Source: a bacterium
GTDB taxonomy: Bacteria; Patescibacteriota; Patescibacteriia; Magasanikbacterales; GWA2-37-8
DNA length: 6,088 nucleotides
Reading direction: 5' to 3'
NCBI GenBank assembly: GCA_021790135.1
Contig: JAJYIJ010000063.1
Coordinates: 1 to 6,088 of the forward strand
The position numbers and the translations under genes are program-made. The notes under the pieces are model-generated. The model saw nothing but the letters and a program-made list of their open reading frames with translations, was not told where the DNA came from and did no database searches. Of the stretch, positions 1-5,536 are shown in pieces. Each line of letters opens with the position of its first letter. Within the stretch, counting starts at the first letter, position 1.

Positions 1-586
1 GCCGCAGTCTTTTGGCGAAGTGGCAGCACAGATTACCAGTGTTACCTCCCGGCATATAATCATCTCTATTATGGCCGGTGTACCAGTTAAAAAAATTGCT
101 CGTCTGGGATCGAACAAAATTGTTCGGACAATGCCCAATCTGCCGGCGGCTATTGGCGCTGGCTATACCGGTTATTTTATTGCGGGGAAATTATCTAAGA
201 ATGAAAAAAAATTTCTCGTGGAAATTTTGTCCTGTTTCGGCCATAGTCTGCCGGTGGCGCGGGAAGACGATCTGAATAAAATTACCGCTTTAAGTGGTTC
301 CGGACCGGCGTATTTTTTCTATCTGGCGGAACTCCTTGAGGACAAAGCAAAAAAATACGGGTTTTCCGCGAAGGCAGCCAAGCAATTGGCCGGACAGATC
401 TTGATTGGCAGCGCTAAACTTTTGGAAAATTCGCCGCTCACCGCCGGAGAATGGCGCCGGGCAGTAACGTCTCCGGGCGGCACAACGGCCGCGGCGCTCA
501 AAAGTTTGGCGCAGGATAAATTCGCCGTCATTTTTTCTCGAGCCGTGGAAGAAGCCTATCGGCGAGCTAAAAAAATGAGTTGTTAA
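1..586 (+). CDS. proC: Pyrroline-5-carboxylate reductase, C-terminal part (5' end outside window)
   Basis: This enzyme carries out the last step of proline synthesis, the NAD(P)H-dependent reduction of 1-pyrroline-5-carboxylate to L-proline in the cytoplasm. The reading frame is open from base 2 and gives 194 residues; the family is usually about 270 long, so roughly 75 residues with the Rossmann nucleotide-binding start are missing to the left. Seen in the visible part: PQSFGE at the very edge (the family's KPQ region), SIMAG (residues 22-26), RTMPN (42-46), and the C-terminal signature ALSGSGPAY (96-104) through VTSPGGTTAAAL (155-166), which forms the substrate-binding dimer domain. The GTG at base 20 is not a start, because the six codons before it already match the family. 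The stop TAA (584-586) overlaps the proA start. The protein looks intact up to its C-terminus. Confidence 0.95.
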   Translation, partial: PQSFGEVAAQITSVTSRHIIISIMAGVPVKKIARLGSNKIVRTMPNLPAAIGAGYTGYFIAGKLSKNEKKFLVEILSCFGHSLPVAREDDLNKITALSGSGPAYFFYLAELLEDKAKKYGFSAKAAKQLAGQILIGSAKLLENSPLTAGEWRRAVTSPGGTTAAALKSLAQDKFAVIFSRAVEEAYRRAKKMSC

Positions 587-1848
587 TGTATATGAAAAAG
601 GATATTGCTAAAATTTTTCAAGAGGCCGCAGTCACGCGGCGAGTTTTGGCAGAAGCTCCAGTCAGTAAAATCAATCAAGCCTTGCGTTTGGCCGCGCGTT
701 TATTTTGGCAGGAACGTCAAAAGATTTTAGCGATTAATGCCAAAGATTTGTCTAAAATTTCTCCCTTGGCCGCTTTTTATGATCGCGCCAAACTGACCGA
801 AGAGCGGATTGTGGCTATGGCAAAGCAGCTGCAGGTCGTGGCCAGCTTGCCTTCGCCGCTTGGCCGGCAGCAGGAAAAAAGAAAATTACCAAATGGCCTC
901 GAGCTTTCCCGTGTGAGTGTGCCGCTTGGCGTGGTGGGTGTTATTTATGAAGCGCGGCCGAATGTAACGGCTGAAGTTTTTTCTCTTTGCCTCAAGTCTG
1001 GCAATGTCTGCATCCTAAAGGGAGGGAAAGAGGTGGCAGGGACGAATACTTTTTTAGTTAGGCTTATCCGCCAAGCTCTTCAGGCTAGCAGTTTGCCGAG
1101 CGCCAGCATTAATTTGTTGCCTGGCGGACGAGATAATGTGGCGGCGTTGCTTCAGGCCGACGGAACGGTGGATGTAATTATTCCCCGTGGCGGCGCTGGG
1201 CTGATTGAGTATGTCAGAAAAAATTCCATTGTGCCGGTGATTGAAACAGGAGCCGGCGTTGTCCATACGTATTTTGACAAAACGGGTGACGTGCAAGCGG
1301 CCGCACAAATTATTTTTAACGCAAAGACGCGCCGGGTGTCAGTTTGTAATGCTTTGGACACATTGCTCATTAACCGGCAGCGCTTGGCCGACGTGTTTCC
1401 ATTGGTGGCTCCATTAGCAACGAGAAAGGTTATTGTCTGGGCGGACAGTGCCACGTATCAAAAATTAAAAGGGAAATACCCGGCGGCTCTTTTGCGACAT
1501 GCGCGACCGACAGATTTTGGCCGGGAATTTTTAGATTATCAACTTTCAATTAAGGTGGCGGAGAGCCTGGAGGAGGCGATTAACCATATTAATAAATTCG
1601 GTTCTCACCACAGCGACGCCATAATTTCGAAGGATAAAAAAAGTATTCAACGATTTTTTCAAGCAGTTGATTCCGCAGTTGTTTATGCCAACGCCTCTAC
1701 GGCCTTTTCCGACGGGGCAGAGTTTGGTCTGGGAGCGGAAATCGGCATCAGCACCCAGAAACTTCACGCCCGCGGGCCTTTGGGTCTTGCCGCACTCACG
1801 AGCTATAAATGGATTATTCGCGGCCAGGGACAGACGCGGCCAGTGTGA
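586..1848 (+). CDS. proA: Gamma-glutamyl phosphate reductase (glutamate-5-semialdehyde dehydrogenase)
   Basis: ProA reduces L-glutamyl-5-phosphate with NADPH to glutamate-5-semialdehyde, which cyclises to the substrate of ProC; it is a cytoplasmic member of the aldehyde dehydrogenase superfamily. The 420 residues fit the family length (E. coli about 417). Visible motifs, numbered from the ATG at 586: VPLGVVGVIYEARPNVT (about 112-128), LKGGKE (144-149), IPRGGAGLIEYVR (about 199-211), the catalytic Cys254 in RVSVCNALDTLL, HSDAI (342-346), YANASTAFSDG (367-377) and GAEIGISTQKLHARGPLG near the end. The usual RPS before the catalytic Cys-containing block is RVS here, a small deviation. I chose ATG 586 because it overlaps the proC stop as TAATG, which suggests translational coupling; TTG 580 and ATG 592 are the alternatives. 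A weak TGAG lies 6 nt upstream. Proline feedback normally acts on ProB, which is not in view. Confidence 0.96.
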   Translation: MYMKKDIAKIFQEAAVTRRVLAEAPVSKINQALRLAARLFWQERQKILAINAKDLSKISPLAAFYDRAKLTEERIVAMAKQLQVVASLPSPLGRQQEKRKLPNGLELSRVSVPLGVVGVIYEARPNVTAEVFSLCLKSGNVCILKGGKEVAGTNTFLVRLIRQALQASSLPSASINLLPGGRDNVAALLQADGTVDVIIPRGGAGLIEYVRKNSIVPVIETGAGVVHTYFDKTGDVQAAAQIIFNAKTRRVSVCNALDTLLINRQRLADVFPLVAPLATRKVIVWADSATYQKLKGKYPAALLRHARPTDFGREFLDYQLSIKVAESLEEAINHINKFGSHHSDAIISKDKKSIQRFFQAVDSAVVYANASTAFSDGAEFGLGAEIGISTQKLHARGPLGLAALTSYKWIIRGQGQTRPV

Positions 1849-1853
1849 TTTTT

Positions 1854-1889
1854 AAAACAGTAAAGGGGCCTCAGCGAGGTCCCTGTTTT
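1854..1889. terminator. Bidirectional intrinsic terminator behind proA
   Basis: An 8-bp stem (1865-1872 with 1876-1883, one G-T pair at 1868/1880, AGC loop) is enclosed by AAAACA (1854-1859) and TGTTTT (1884-1889), which can pair as an outer stem. It begins 5 bases after the proA stop. Read on the plus strand the GC stem is followed by TGTTTTC. Read on the minus strand it is followed by TTTACTGTTTT. It can therefore end both the proC-proA transcript and the convergent transcript of the small minus-strand gene. Confidence 0.75.
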
Positions 1890-1894
1890 CGGCT

Positions 1895-2053
1895 GAACAG
1901 ACTGTAGAAAAGTCCGTTCGCGCCAGCGAGGCATGTACCGATGGGCAACCAGTGGCCACCGGGGTAGAGAGAACATCCAGTTAAGGATGCGATGGGGCTT
2001 TCCCCGTTACAGCCCATGCCCAAGCTGCTTTCCGACCTGATTGAATCTAGGTC
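1895..2053 (-). other. GC-rich stretch of consecutive hairpins downstream of the small minus-strand gene
   Basis: On the minus strand this stretch can form, in order of transcription: GACCT/AGGTC with an inner GAT/ATC (2034-2053); GCAGC/GCTGT (2009-2013 with 2024-2028); GGGG/CCCC (1994-1997 with 2002-2005); CATCC/GGATG (1974-1978 with 1985-1989); CCGGTGG/CCATCGG (1938-1944 with 1956-1962); and the 9-bp GAACGGACT/AGTCTGTTC (1895-1903 with 1911-1919); then the terminator. Three of these stems contain a pair that is G-U in the minus-strand RNA but A-C in the plus-strand RNA, so the minus strand is the better folder. It could be a 3' untranslated structure, a small RNA processed from the transcript, or the coding tail of the upstream gene reached by a frameshift. 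I recognise no known RNA family. These pairings were found by eye, without energy calculation. Confidence 0.35.
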
Positions 2054-2070
2054 GCTCTCTTGAGAACTTT

Positions 2071-2313
2071 CTAGGCGGCTCGTTCTTTTTTTTCCTGGAG
2101 ATCTGCTTCGAAAGCCTCCATCGCCCGCTCGAATTCCGAGCGGGCAGAACCTGTTCGCCGTGCCCATTGCTCCAGGGCAGCGGCCCATTTTTCCCTACTT
2201 GCCCGAATGCGGCCGACGAAACAGCCGAAAATCCGGGCTTCGATCACTTCAGGGCCACAGACCCTGAAACTCAGGGGCCTGCGGCCAATTTCCTCTACCG
2301 ACGAGCTTCTCAT
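2071..2313 (-). CDS. Unrecognised 80-residue protein in a GC-rich cassette
   Basis: I do not recognise this protein. The evidence that it is a real gene is the full set of signals around it: a promoter with perfect -35 TTGACA (2412-2440), a purine-rich AGGAA at 2320-2324 placed 7 nt before the ATG, and a terminator shared with proA. The N-terminal half (about 1-38) is mixed and holds Cys19 and Cys31; residues about 40-80 are rich in Ala, Glu, Arg and Lys, contain Trp44 and Trp51 and look helical, possibly a coiled coil ending in QEKKERAA. No signal peptide or membrane segment is seen. Codons are strongly GC-ending (GCC, GGC, CGG, GAG), unlike the flanking genes, which suggests transfer from another genome or a different selective regime. 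An A8 run (codons 74-76) lies just before the stop and could allow a shift into a 71-codon open frame. The plus-strand open frame at 2041-2379 overlaps it and is taken as its shadow. Confidence 0.6.
   Translation of the reverse strand: MRSSSVEEIGRRPLSFRVCGPEVIEARIFGCFVGRIRASREKWAAALEQWARRTGSARSEFERAMEAFEADLQEKKERAA
2086..2093 (-). other. A8 run, possible -1 slippage site or frameshift error
   Basis: On the minus strand the small gene reads GAA-AAA-AAA-GAA here, giving the A-AAA-AAA heptamer in the reading register used by -1 frameshift sites. The zero frame ends 4 codons later at TAG 2071. The -1 frame stays open for 71 codons to TGA at 1871-1873, inside the terminator stem, giving a 147-residue product. 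Hairpins lie downstream. A single A lost from the run, in the cell or in the assembly, would give the same picture. Confidence 0.3.
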
Positions 2314-2341
2314 CTTTCTTTCCTTTCGGCTGAAGTTAGAG

Positions 2342-2393
2342 TTTTGTTAGGTGGTTCAAAAAGGTATTCTCCTTCTTGAATCACCCAACAAAA
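2342..2393 (-). promoter_or_regulatory. 23-bp hairpin in the leader of the small minus-strand gene
   Basis: Bases 2342-2364 pair with 2371-2393 around the 6-nt loop 2365-2370. In minus-strand RNA this is 20 Watson-Crick pairs, 2 G-U pairs and one mismatch (2354/2381); in plus-strand RNA it has two mismatches, so it probably acts in the minus-strand leader. It begins about a dozen bases from the predicted 5' end and ends about 28 nt before the start codon. The tip carries GAAGGAG, a strong ribosome-binding-like sequence mostly locked in the stem, with no convincing start codon at the right distance. It has no T-run after it in either direction, so it is not an ordinary terminator. It may stabilise the 5' end, regulate translation, or be a remnant of a small inverted-repeat element. 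Confidence 0.5.
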
Positions 2394-2411
2394 AAATAAA
2401 AGAGCGTCAAT

Positions 2412-2440
2412 AGTTTACACAAAAAAAGCGATTTTGTCAA
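2412..2440 (-). promoter_or_regulatory. Sigma-70 promoter for the small minus-strand gene
   Basis: On the minus strand a perfect -35 TTGACA (2435-2440) is followed after exactly 17 bases by TAAACT (2412-2417, 4 of 6 matches to the -10 consensus). Predicted start is near 2405, giving a leader of about 92 nt before the ATG at 2313. Confidence 0.6.
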
Positions 2441-2442
2441 TC

Positions 2443-2471
2443 TTGAAAAATCGAAAGATTTTTGGTATAGT
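2443..2471 (+). promoter_or_regulatory. Sigma-70 promoter for the glycosyltransferase gene
   Basis: TTGAAA (2443-2448), a 17-base spacer and TATAGT (2466-2471), with TGG directly before the -10 making it an extended -10. Predicted start is near 2478, so the leader is only about 18 nt. The -35 and spacer contain an inverted repeat, AAAAATC (2446-2452) and GATTTTT (2457-2463) around GAAA, which could be an operator. The box lies back to back with the minus-strand promoter. Confidence 0.65.
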
Positions 2472-2495
2472 TTACGCTAGATAACTGCAGAAATT

Positions 2496-4670
2496 ATGCC
2501 ACAGTTAAGCGTAATCGTGCCGGTATACAACGAAGAAAAGACTATCTTGCGGGTAATTGGCGCGCTCGTGCATGCGTTGGCCGGTTATGATGTCGACTAC
2601 ATTATCGTCAATGATGGCTCGACTGACGATACCGAAAAATTACTCTCAGGTAGCCCTTACTCAAATGACTCTCGTTTTACCATTATCCATCAAGATAAAA
2701 ATCAAGGAAAAGGCTCGGCAATCCGCGCTGCGATTCCATTTGTGCGCGGCGATTATGTTATCGTGCAGGACGCTGATCTTGAATATGATCCAAACGACAT
2801 TCCAAAACTTCTCGCTTATGCCAGTGAACATCAATCGCCGGTAGTCTACGGTTCGCGCAATCTGGATAAAAAGACACCGCATGGCGGGCCCTTATTTTAT
2901 TGGGGCGGACGTCTGGTGACGGGGCTTGCAAATATTTTATTTCATCAAAAATTAACGGATGAACCATGTGGTTATAAATTATTTTCCGCTAACATATTGC
3001 GATCGTTGCCCCTGACCTGTCGACGGTTCGAGTTTTGTCCTGAAGCCACGGCACTGATCGGGGAGCGGGGGGTCGCCATTCCGGAAATTTCCGTTCACTA
3101 CTCTCCGCGCGGAAAAGAGGATGGAAAAAAGATCAATTATCTCGACGGGCTCTCTGCTATCTATACGTTGCTGCGCATCAAATGCGCGTTGCGCAAGGAA
3201 TATTGGCAAGCAATGTTTATTTTTTTATTTGCCTTTGGTATTTTTTTTCTGACGTGGAACAGCAGCGTGGCCGGCTATGAACCTGATACCGTCGCCGCGG
3301 CTATCGCCTTGACGCATGGCAGTTATCTTTTGGTCAAAGCCTGGGTTGGTTCTTCGTTGCTCTATGTTCCTTTTGTCTATGGCAGTTGGCTTTTACCGTC
3401 GGCTATCCGGTCAGAATTTTTAACACTAGTGCCACCCTTTTATTCCGCCGTGACCATGATGCTCTTGTTTTTGATTGCGAACCGTTTGGGTTTTAGGCGT
3501 TGGGTCGCGATTGTGACAACAATGCTCGTGACTGTCGGCAGCTTGGTATGGCCCTACAGTAAAATTGGCATGGAATATCAAGAGATGTTTTTTATAGGCA
3601 TTATTTTGCTCGCGCTTTTAGACTGGAGCAAACAGCCAACGCGATCGCCGCTCGGAGTTGGCGTTAGTCTGGCCCTTCTGTCTCTGACCAAATCGTATGG
3701 AATTGTTTTTGTTCTCCCGACAGTGGTGTACATAGTCGTAATTTTGCGGCGCCAAAATCGCCTAGGTGATTTTTTTCGTCCAGGATTCTTATTCAGACTA
3801 TTCGCCCCCACAATACTCGCCGTTATTTGTCTCGCTTTTATTAATTTAACGTTGGCCGGTCGCTTGTCCGGCGACTATAAACTCGGTCACGAATTTGAAA
3901 TCGTCAGCTGGTGGGAAGGGATGTGGGGGATCTTTTTCAGTTTTGGCAAAAGTATTCTTATTTACAGCCCGCTACTTATCCCGTCGCTGTATTTTTGGCC
4001 GCGTTTTTATAAAAAATATCCGGCAGTGGCGCTCTTTGTACTTATTGGTTTCGTGCTTTATTTTTTTATCACGGCGCCATTCAGTTTTTGGAGCGACGAA
4101 ACGCCAAGCGTACGCAAACTCGTACCGCTCATTCCGTATTTGCATCTGCCGCTCTTTTTTGGGGTTGAATATCTCTGGGAACAAAAGAAGAAATTTTGGC
4201 TGGCTATCATCGGTTTTGTTGTGGTGGTTGCCGTCTATGTGCAATTGATCAATGCGTTGTATCCGTACTATCGTTATTTACTTTTAATGCGCGGCAATCT
4301 TGATACGCTGGAACAAATGCGTTATAACCCGGAGGTTTCGGAAATATATATTGACCATCGGCTGTTTATATCGTATCTAGCAAAAAAAATTTTTCATAGC
4401 GCCGAGCAGTTTCGCTATACCGAAAGCACCTGGATGCGCCATTATCAAAATAGCGACGAATCAGATGTGCGGCTGGTTGACTTAACTATAAATCTCAATG
4501 ACAAGAACGAACCGTCGGTTTATTTTATCATCGCCCGCAACAAACACATTAGAGACTGCCTTTTTATTTTTGAAATAGTGCTTTTGGTGGGCGTCGGTGG
4601 CTGTTTGGCAGTGACAGCTCTCAGTGATTACCGACAGGGGGAGAATAGTATCAACAGCGCGTGTCTATGA
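2496..4670 (+). CDS. Fused GT2 polyprenyl-phosphate sugar synthase-like / GT-C membrane glycosyltransferase
   Basis: The 724-residue protein joins two enzyme types. Residues 1 to about 232 are a cytoplasmic GT2 domain of the dolichyl-phosphate mannose synthase-like group: VIVPVYNEE (6-14), IVNDGSTDD (37-45), GKGSAIRAAI (71-80), the metal-binding DAD (92-94), YGSRN (118-122), DEPCGYKLF (155-163) and GKEDGKKINYLDG (206-218). From about 240 onward lie some 11-12 hydrophobic segments (roughly 240-254, 283-303, 313-329, 337-353, 363-376, 386-417 as two, 432-454, 476-499, 509-527, 545-559, 567-587 and 687-708). The loop after the first holds Glu262 and Asp264 in GYEPDT, where GT-C enzymes keep their catalytic acid. 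The family logic is that the first half loads a sugar on a lipid phosphate and the second transfers it outside the membrane. The ATG is fixed by the family start, MPQLSVIVPVYNEE; there is no Shine-Dalgarno sequence. Sugar and acceptor cannot be told from sequence. Confidence 0.85.
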   Translation: MPQLSVIVPVYNEEKTILRVIGALVHALAGYDVDYIIVNDGSTDDTEKLLSGSPYSNDSRFTIIHQDKNQGKGSAIRAAIPFVRGDYVIVQDADLEYDPNDIPKLLAYASEHQSPVVYGSRNLDKKTPHGGPLFYWGGRLVTGLANILFHQKLTDEPCGYKLFSANILRSLPLTCRRFEFCPEATALIGERGVAIPEISVHYSPRGKEDGKKINYLDGLSAIYTLLRIKCALRKEYWQAMFIFLFAFGIFFLTWNSSVAGYEPDTVAAAIALTHGSYLLVKAWVGSSLLYVPFVYGSWLLPSAIRSEFLTLVPPFYSAVTMMLLFLIANRLGFRRWVAIVTTMLVTVGSLVWPYSKIGMEYQEMFFIGIILLALLDWSKQPTRSPLGVGVSLALLSLTKSYGIVFVLPTVVYIVVILRRQNRLGDFFRPGFLFRLFAPTILAVICLAFINLTLAGRLSGDYKLGHEFEIVSWWEGMWGIFFSFGKSILIYSPLLIPSLYFWPRFYKKYPAVALFVLIGFVLYFFITAPFSFWSDETPSVRKLVPLIPYLHLPLFFGVEYLWEQKKKFWLAIIGFVVVVAVYVQLINALYPYYRYLLLMRGNLDTLEQMRYNPEVSEIYIDHRLFISYLAKKIFHSAEQFRYTESTWMRHYQNSDESDVRLVDLTINLNDKNEPSVYFIIARNKHIRDCLFIFEIVLLVGVGGCLAVTALSDYRQGENSINSACL

Positions 4671-4759
4671 TCTGTCTTTGCTGTCCGATGCTCGTCTACA
4701 AGATTAGAACCGGGTTGAAAGGGAGGGAAGTGAATATTCCGGAAGTTAATCCCTACTGA

Positions 4760-5245
4760 TTAGCTCTTGGTCGGTTTGGATTTTATCTTCTTCTGCCATA
4801 AAAAAAGATACACACAGGTTGAGACAATTGCCGATATTACCATACTGCCGATAATATCAATAGGATGATGGACACCGACATATACTCTTGATACGCCCAC
4901 AAGTACTGCGACGATCCAGGCAGCAGTCGATGTTCCTCGGTTGAACGGGAAAATTATTGAAGCAATTGCCGAAGTTAGCAAGACATGGTCGGATGGGAAA
5001 CCATTGTCCGGCACGTGCAACACCAATGGTATAAAATGACCAATCACGAATGGCCTCGGATCAAAATATAACCAGGCACCAATTCTTGAAACGATGTAAA
5101 TGGCGGGTAAGGCGATTGCGCCAAAAAAGAAGGCCTCTCTTTTCGTTTTATTCGGCAATTTCCAAAACCAAACTAAAGCGATAATAACGGAGAGCAAAAA
5201 CAGATATTTTGCTCCGAAAATAAAAAAATAATCGGTGAAAGACAT
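4760..5245 (-). CDS. PAP2-family membrane phosphatase, BcrC-like undecaprenyl-diphosphatase
   Basis: The 161-residue protein very likely removes a phosphate from undecaprenyl diphosphate on the outer face of the membrane, returning the lipid carrier for wall and glycan synthesis. All three PAP2 motifs are seen: DPRPF with Arg64, NGFPSDH (81-87) with Ser85 and His87, and SRVYVGVHHPID (119-130) with Arg120, His126 and Asp130. The PSDH form, rather than PSGH, and the RPF start of motif one point to the BcrC branch. About five membrane segments are visible (9-29, 38-60, 86-100, 108-124, 130-150), with a Lys-rich C-terminal tail. The length is slightly short for the family but no motif is missing. 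It converges with the glycosyltransferase gene, 89 bases away, with no clear terminator between. It has its own promoter and, like that gene, no Shine-Dalgarno sequence. Another lipid-phosphate substrate remains possible. Confidence 0.88.
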   Translation of the reverse strand: MSFTDYFFIFGAKYLFLLSVIIALVWFWKLPNKTKREAFFFGAIALPAIYIVSRIGAWLYFDPRPFVIGHFIPLVLHVPDNGFPSDHVLLTSAIASIIFPFNRGTSTAAWIVAVLVGVSRVYVGVHHPIDIIGSMVISAIVSTCVYLFLWQKKIKSKPTKS

Positions 5246-5264
5246 ACATTTTTGTAGCCTTAAA

Positions 5265-5293
5265 ATTATACTCTATTGTTCAAAAAAAGTCAG
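5265..5293 (-). promoter_or_regulatory. Sigma-70 promoter for the PAP2 phosphatase gene
   Basis: On the minus strand a perfect -10 TATAAT (5265-5270) stands 17 bases after CTGACT (5288-5293, sharing TGAC with the -35 consensus). The spacer is T-rich. Predicted start near 5258 leaves a leader of only about a dozen bases before the ATG at 5245. Confidence 0.65.
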
Positions 5294-5446
5294 CTTTCAA
5301 AGAATATAAAAAATGACCCGGATCCAAGAATGAAATATGTAAATGAACACGCTTGATTAGCACTACGCTTGCGTGAAGGCCCTTCGAATAATGGCCCCCC
5401 TTTTTTGCAACTGGCGGCTCTCCGGTTCTCCTGTCCCACTGGAGTA
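5294..5446. other. Gene-free spacer with an unexplained GC-rich block
   Basis: Together with the promoter and terminator on its sides this forms a gene-free gap of about 290 bases between two minus-strand genes. The left part is AT-rich. From about 5349 to 5446 it becomes GC-richer, with ACGCTTG twice (5350-5356 and 5365-5371), the palindrome GAAGGCCCTTC (5375-5385), six C then six T (5395-5406), and a 7-bp hairpin CTCCGGT/ACTGGAG (5420-5426 with 5438-5444). The C6T6 run is not preceded by a good stem on the plus strand. I see no tRNA, known RNA or convincing gene here. Confidence 0.4.
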
Positions 5447-5480
5447 TATAAAACACGGCTTGACTAAGCCATGTTTTATA
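5447..5480 (-). terminator. Hairpin terminator downstream of the hydrolase gene
   Basis: A 15-bp stem (5447-5461 with 5466-5480) around a 4-nt loop. On the minus strand every position pairs, with one G-U at 5456/5471; on the plus strand that position is a C-A mismatch. The minus-strand read is an A-rich arm, a GGCTT/AAGCC core and then TGTTTTATATA, the usual shape of an intrinsic terminator. It begins 56 bases after the hydrolase stop codon and would keep that transcript out of the phosphatase promoter. Confidence 0.75.
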
Positions 5481-5536
5481 GCGATGCAGCTAGCAAATAA
5501 GATTAAATGGTCTCAAATGCTATTTAACAAATCTGT

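Larger units (their letters stand above)
2410..2477 (+). repeat. Direct repeat ATAGTTTACRC over both divergent -10 regions
   Basis: ATAGTTTACAC at 2410-2420 and ATAGTTTACGC at 2467-2477 are identical at 10 of 11 positions and lie 57 bp apart in the same orientation. The first covers the -10 of the minus-strand promoter; the second covers most of the -10 and the start region of the plus-strand promoter. They could be two binding sites for one regulator, or partly the result of both holding -10-like sequence. Confidence 0.35.

Noticed and set aside
20..22. GTG as the start of proC.
   Set aside because: In-frame codons upstream to the window edge already match the ProC family, and the Rossmann domain would be missing.
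2021..2041. Minus-strand TCAGGTCGGAAAGCAGC, resembling the conserved tip of bacterial SRP (4.5S) RNA.
   Set aside because: It is four bases shorter than the family's tip between CAGG and AGCA, the flanking helix would rest on several wobble pairs and mismatches, and a better GACCT/AGGTC hairpin uses the same bases. A covariance-model scan would settle it.
2059..2093. Plus-strand T8 run after GCTCTC/GAGAAC as an intrinsic terminator.
   Set aside because: The stem is short with a tiny loop and lies about 20 bases before the T-run, and no plus-strand gene needs ending there.
1871..2188. Independent minus-strand gene of 105 residues starting at ATG 2188, with AGGG a few bases upstream.
   Set aside because: Its first half is an out-of-frame overlap inside the small gene and has a Ser/Arg/Gly-rich shadow-like composition. 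The second half is considered instead as a possible frameshift tail.
2041..2379. Plus-strand open frame of 112 codons opposite the small gene.
   Set aside because: No ribosome binding site or promoter in the right place, it runs into the leader hairpin, and it mirrors a minus-strand gene that has full signals.
2347..2389. GTTAGGT and ACCCAAC at the ends of the leader hairpin, matching integron core-site patterns GTTRRRY and RYYYAAC.
   Set aside because: In an attC site RYYYAAC comes first and GTTRRRY last; here the order is reversed on both strands, and no integrase or inner L boxes are seen.
5375..5410. TTCGAAT at 5383-5389 as a tRNA T-loop.
   Set aside because: The five bases on either side do not pair, and no acceptor or anticodon arm can be drawn on either strand.
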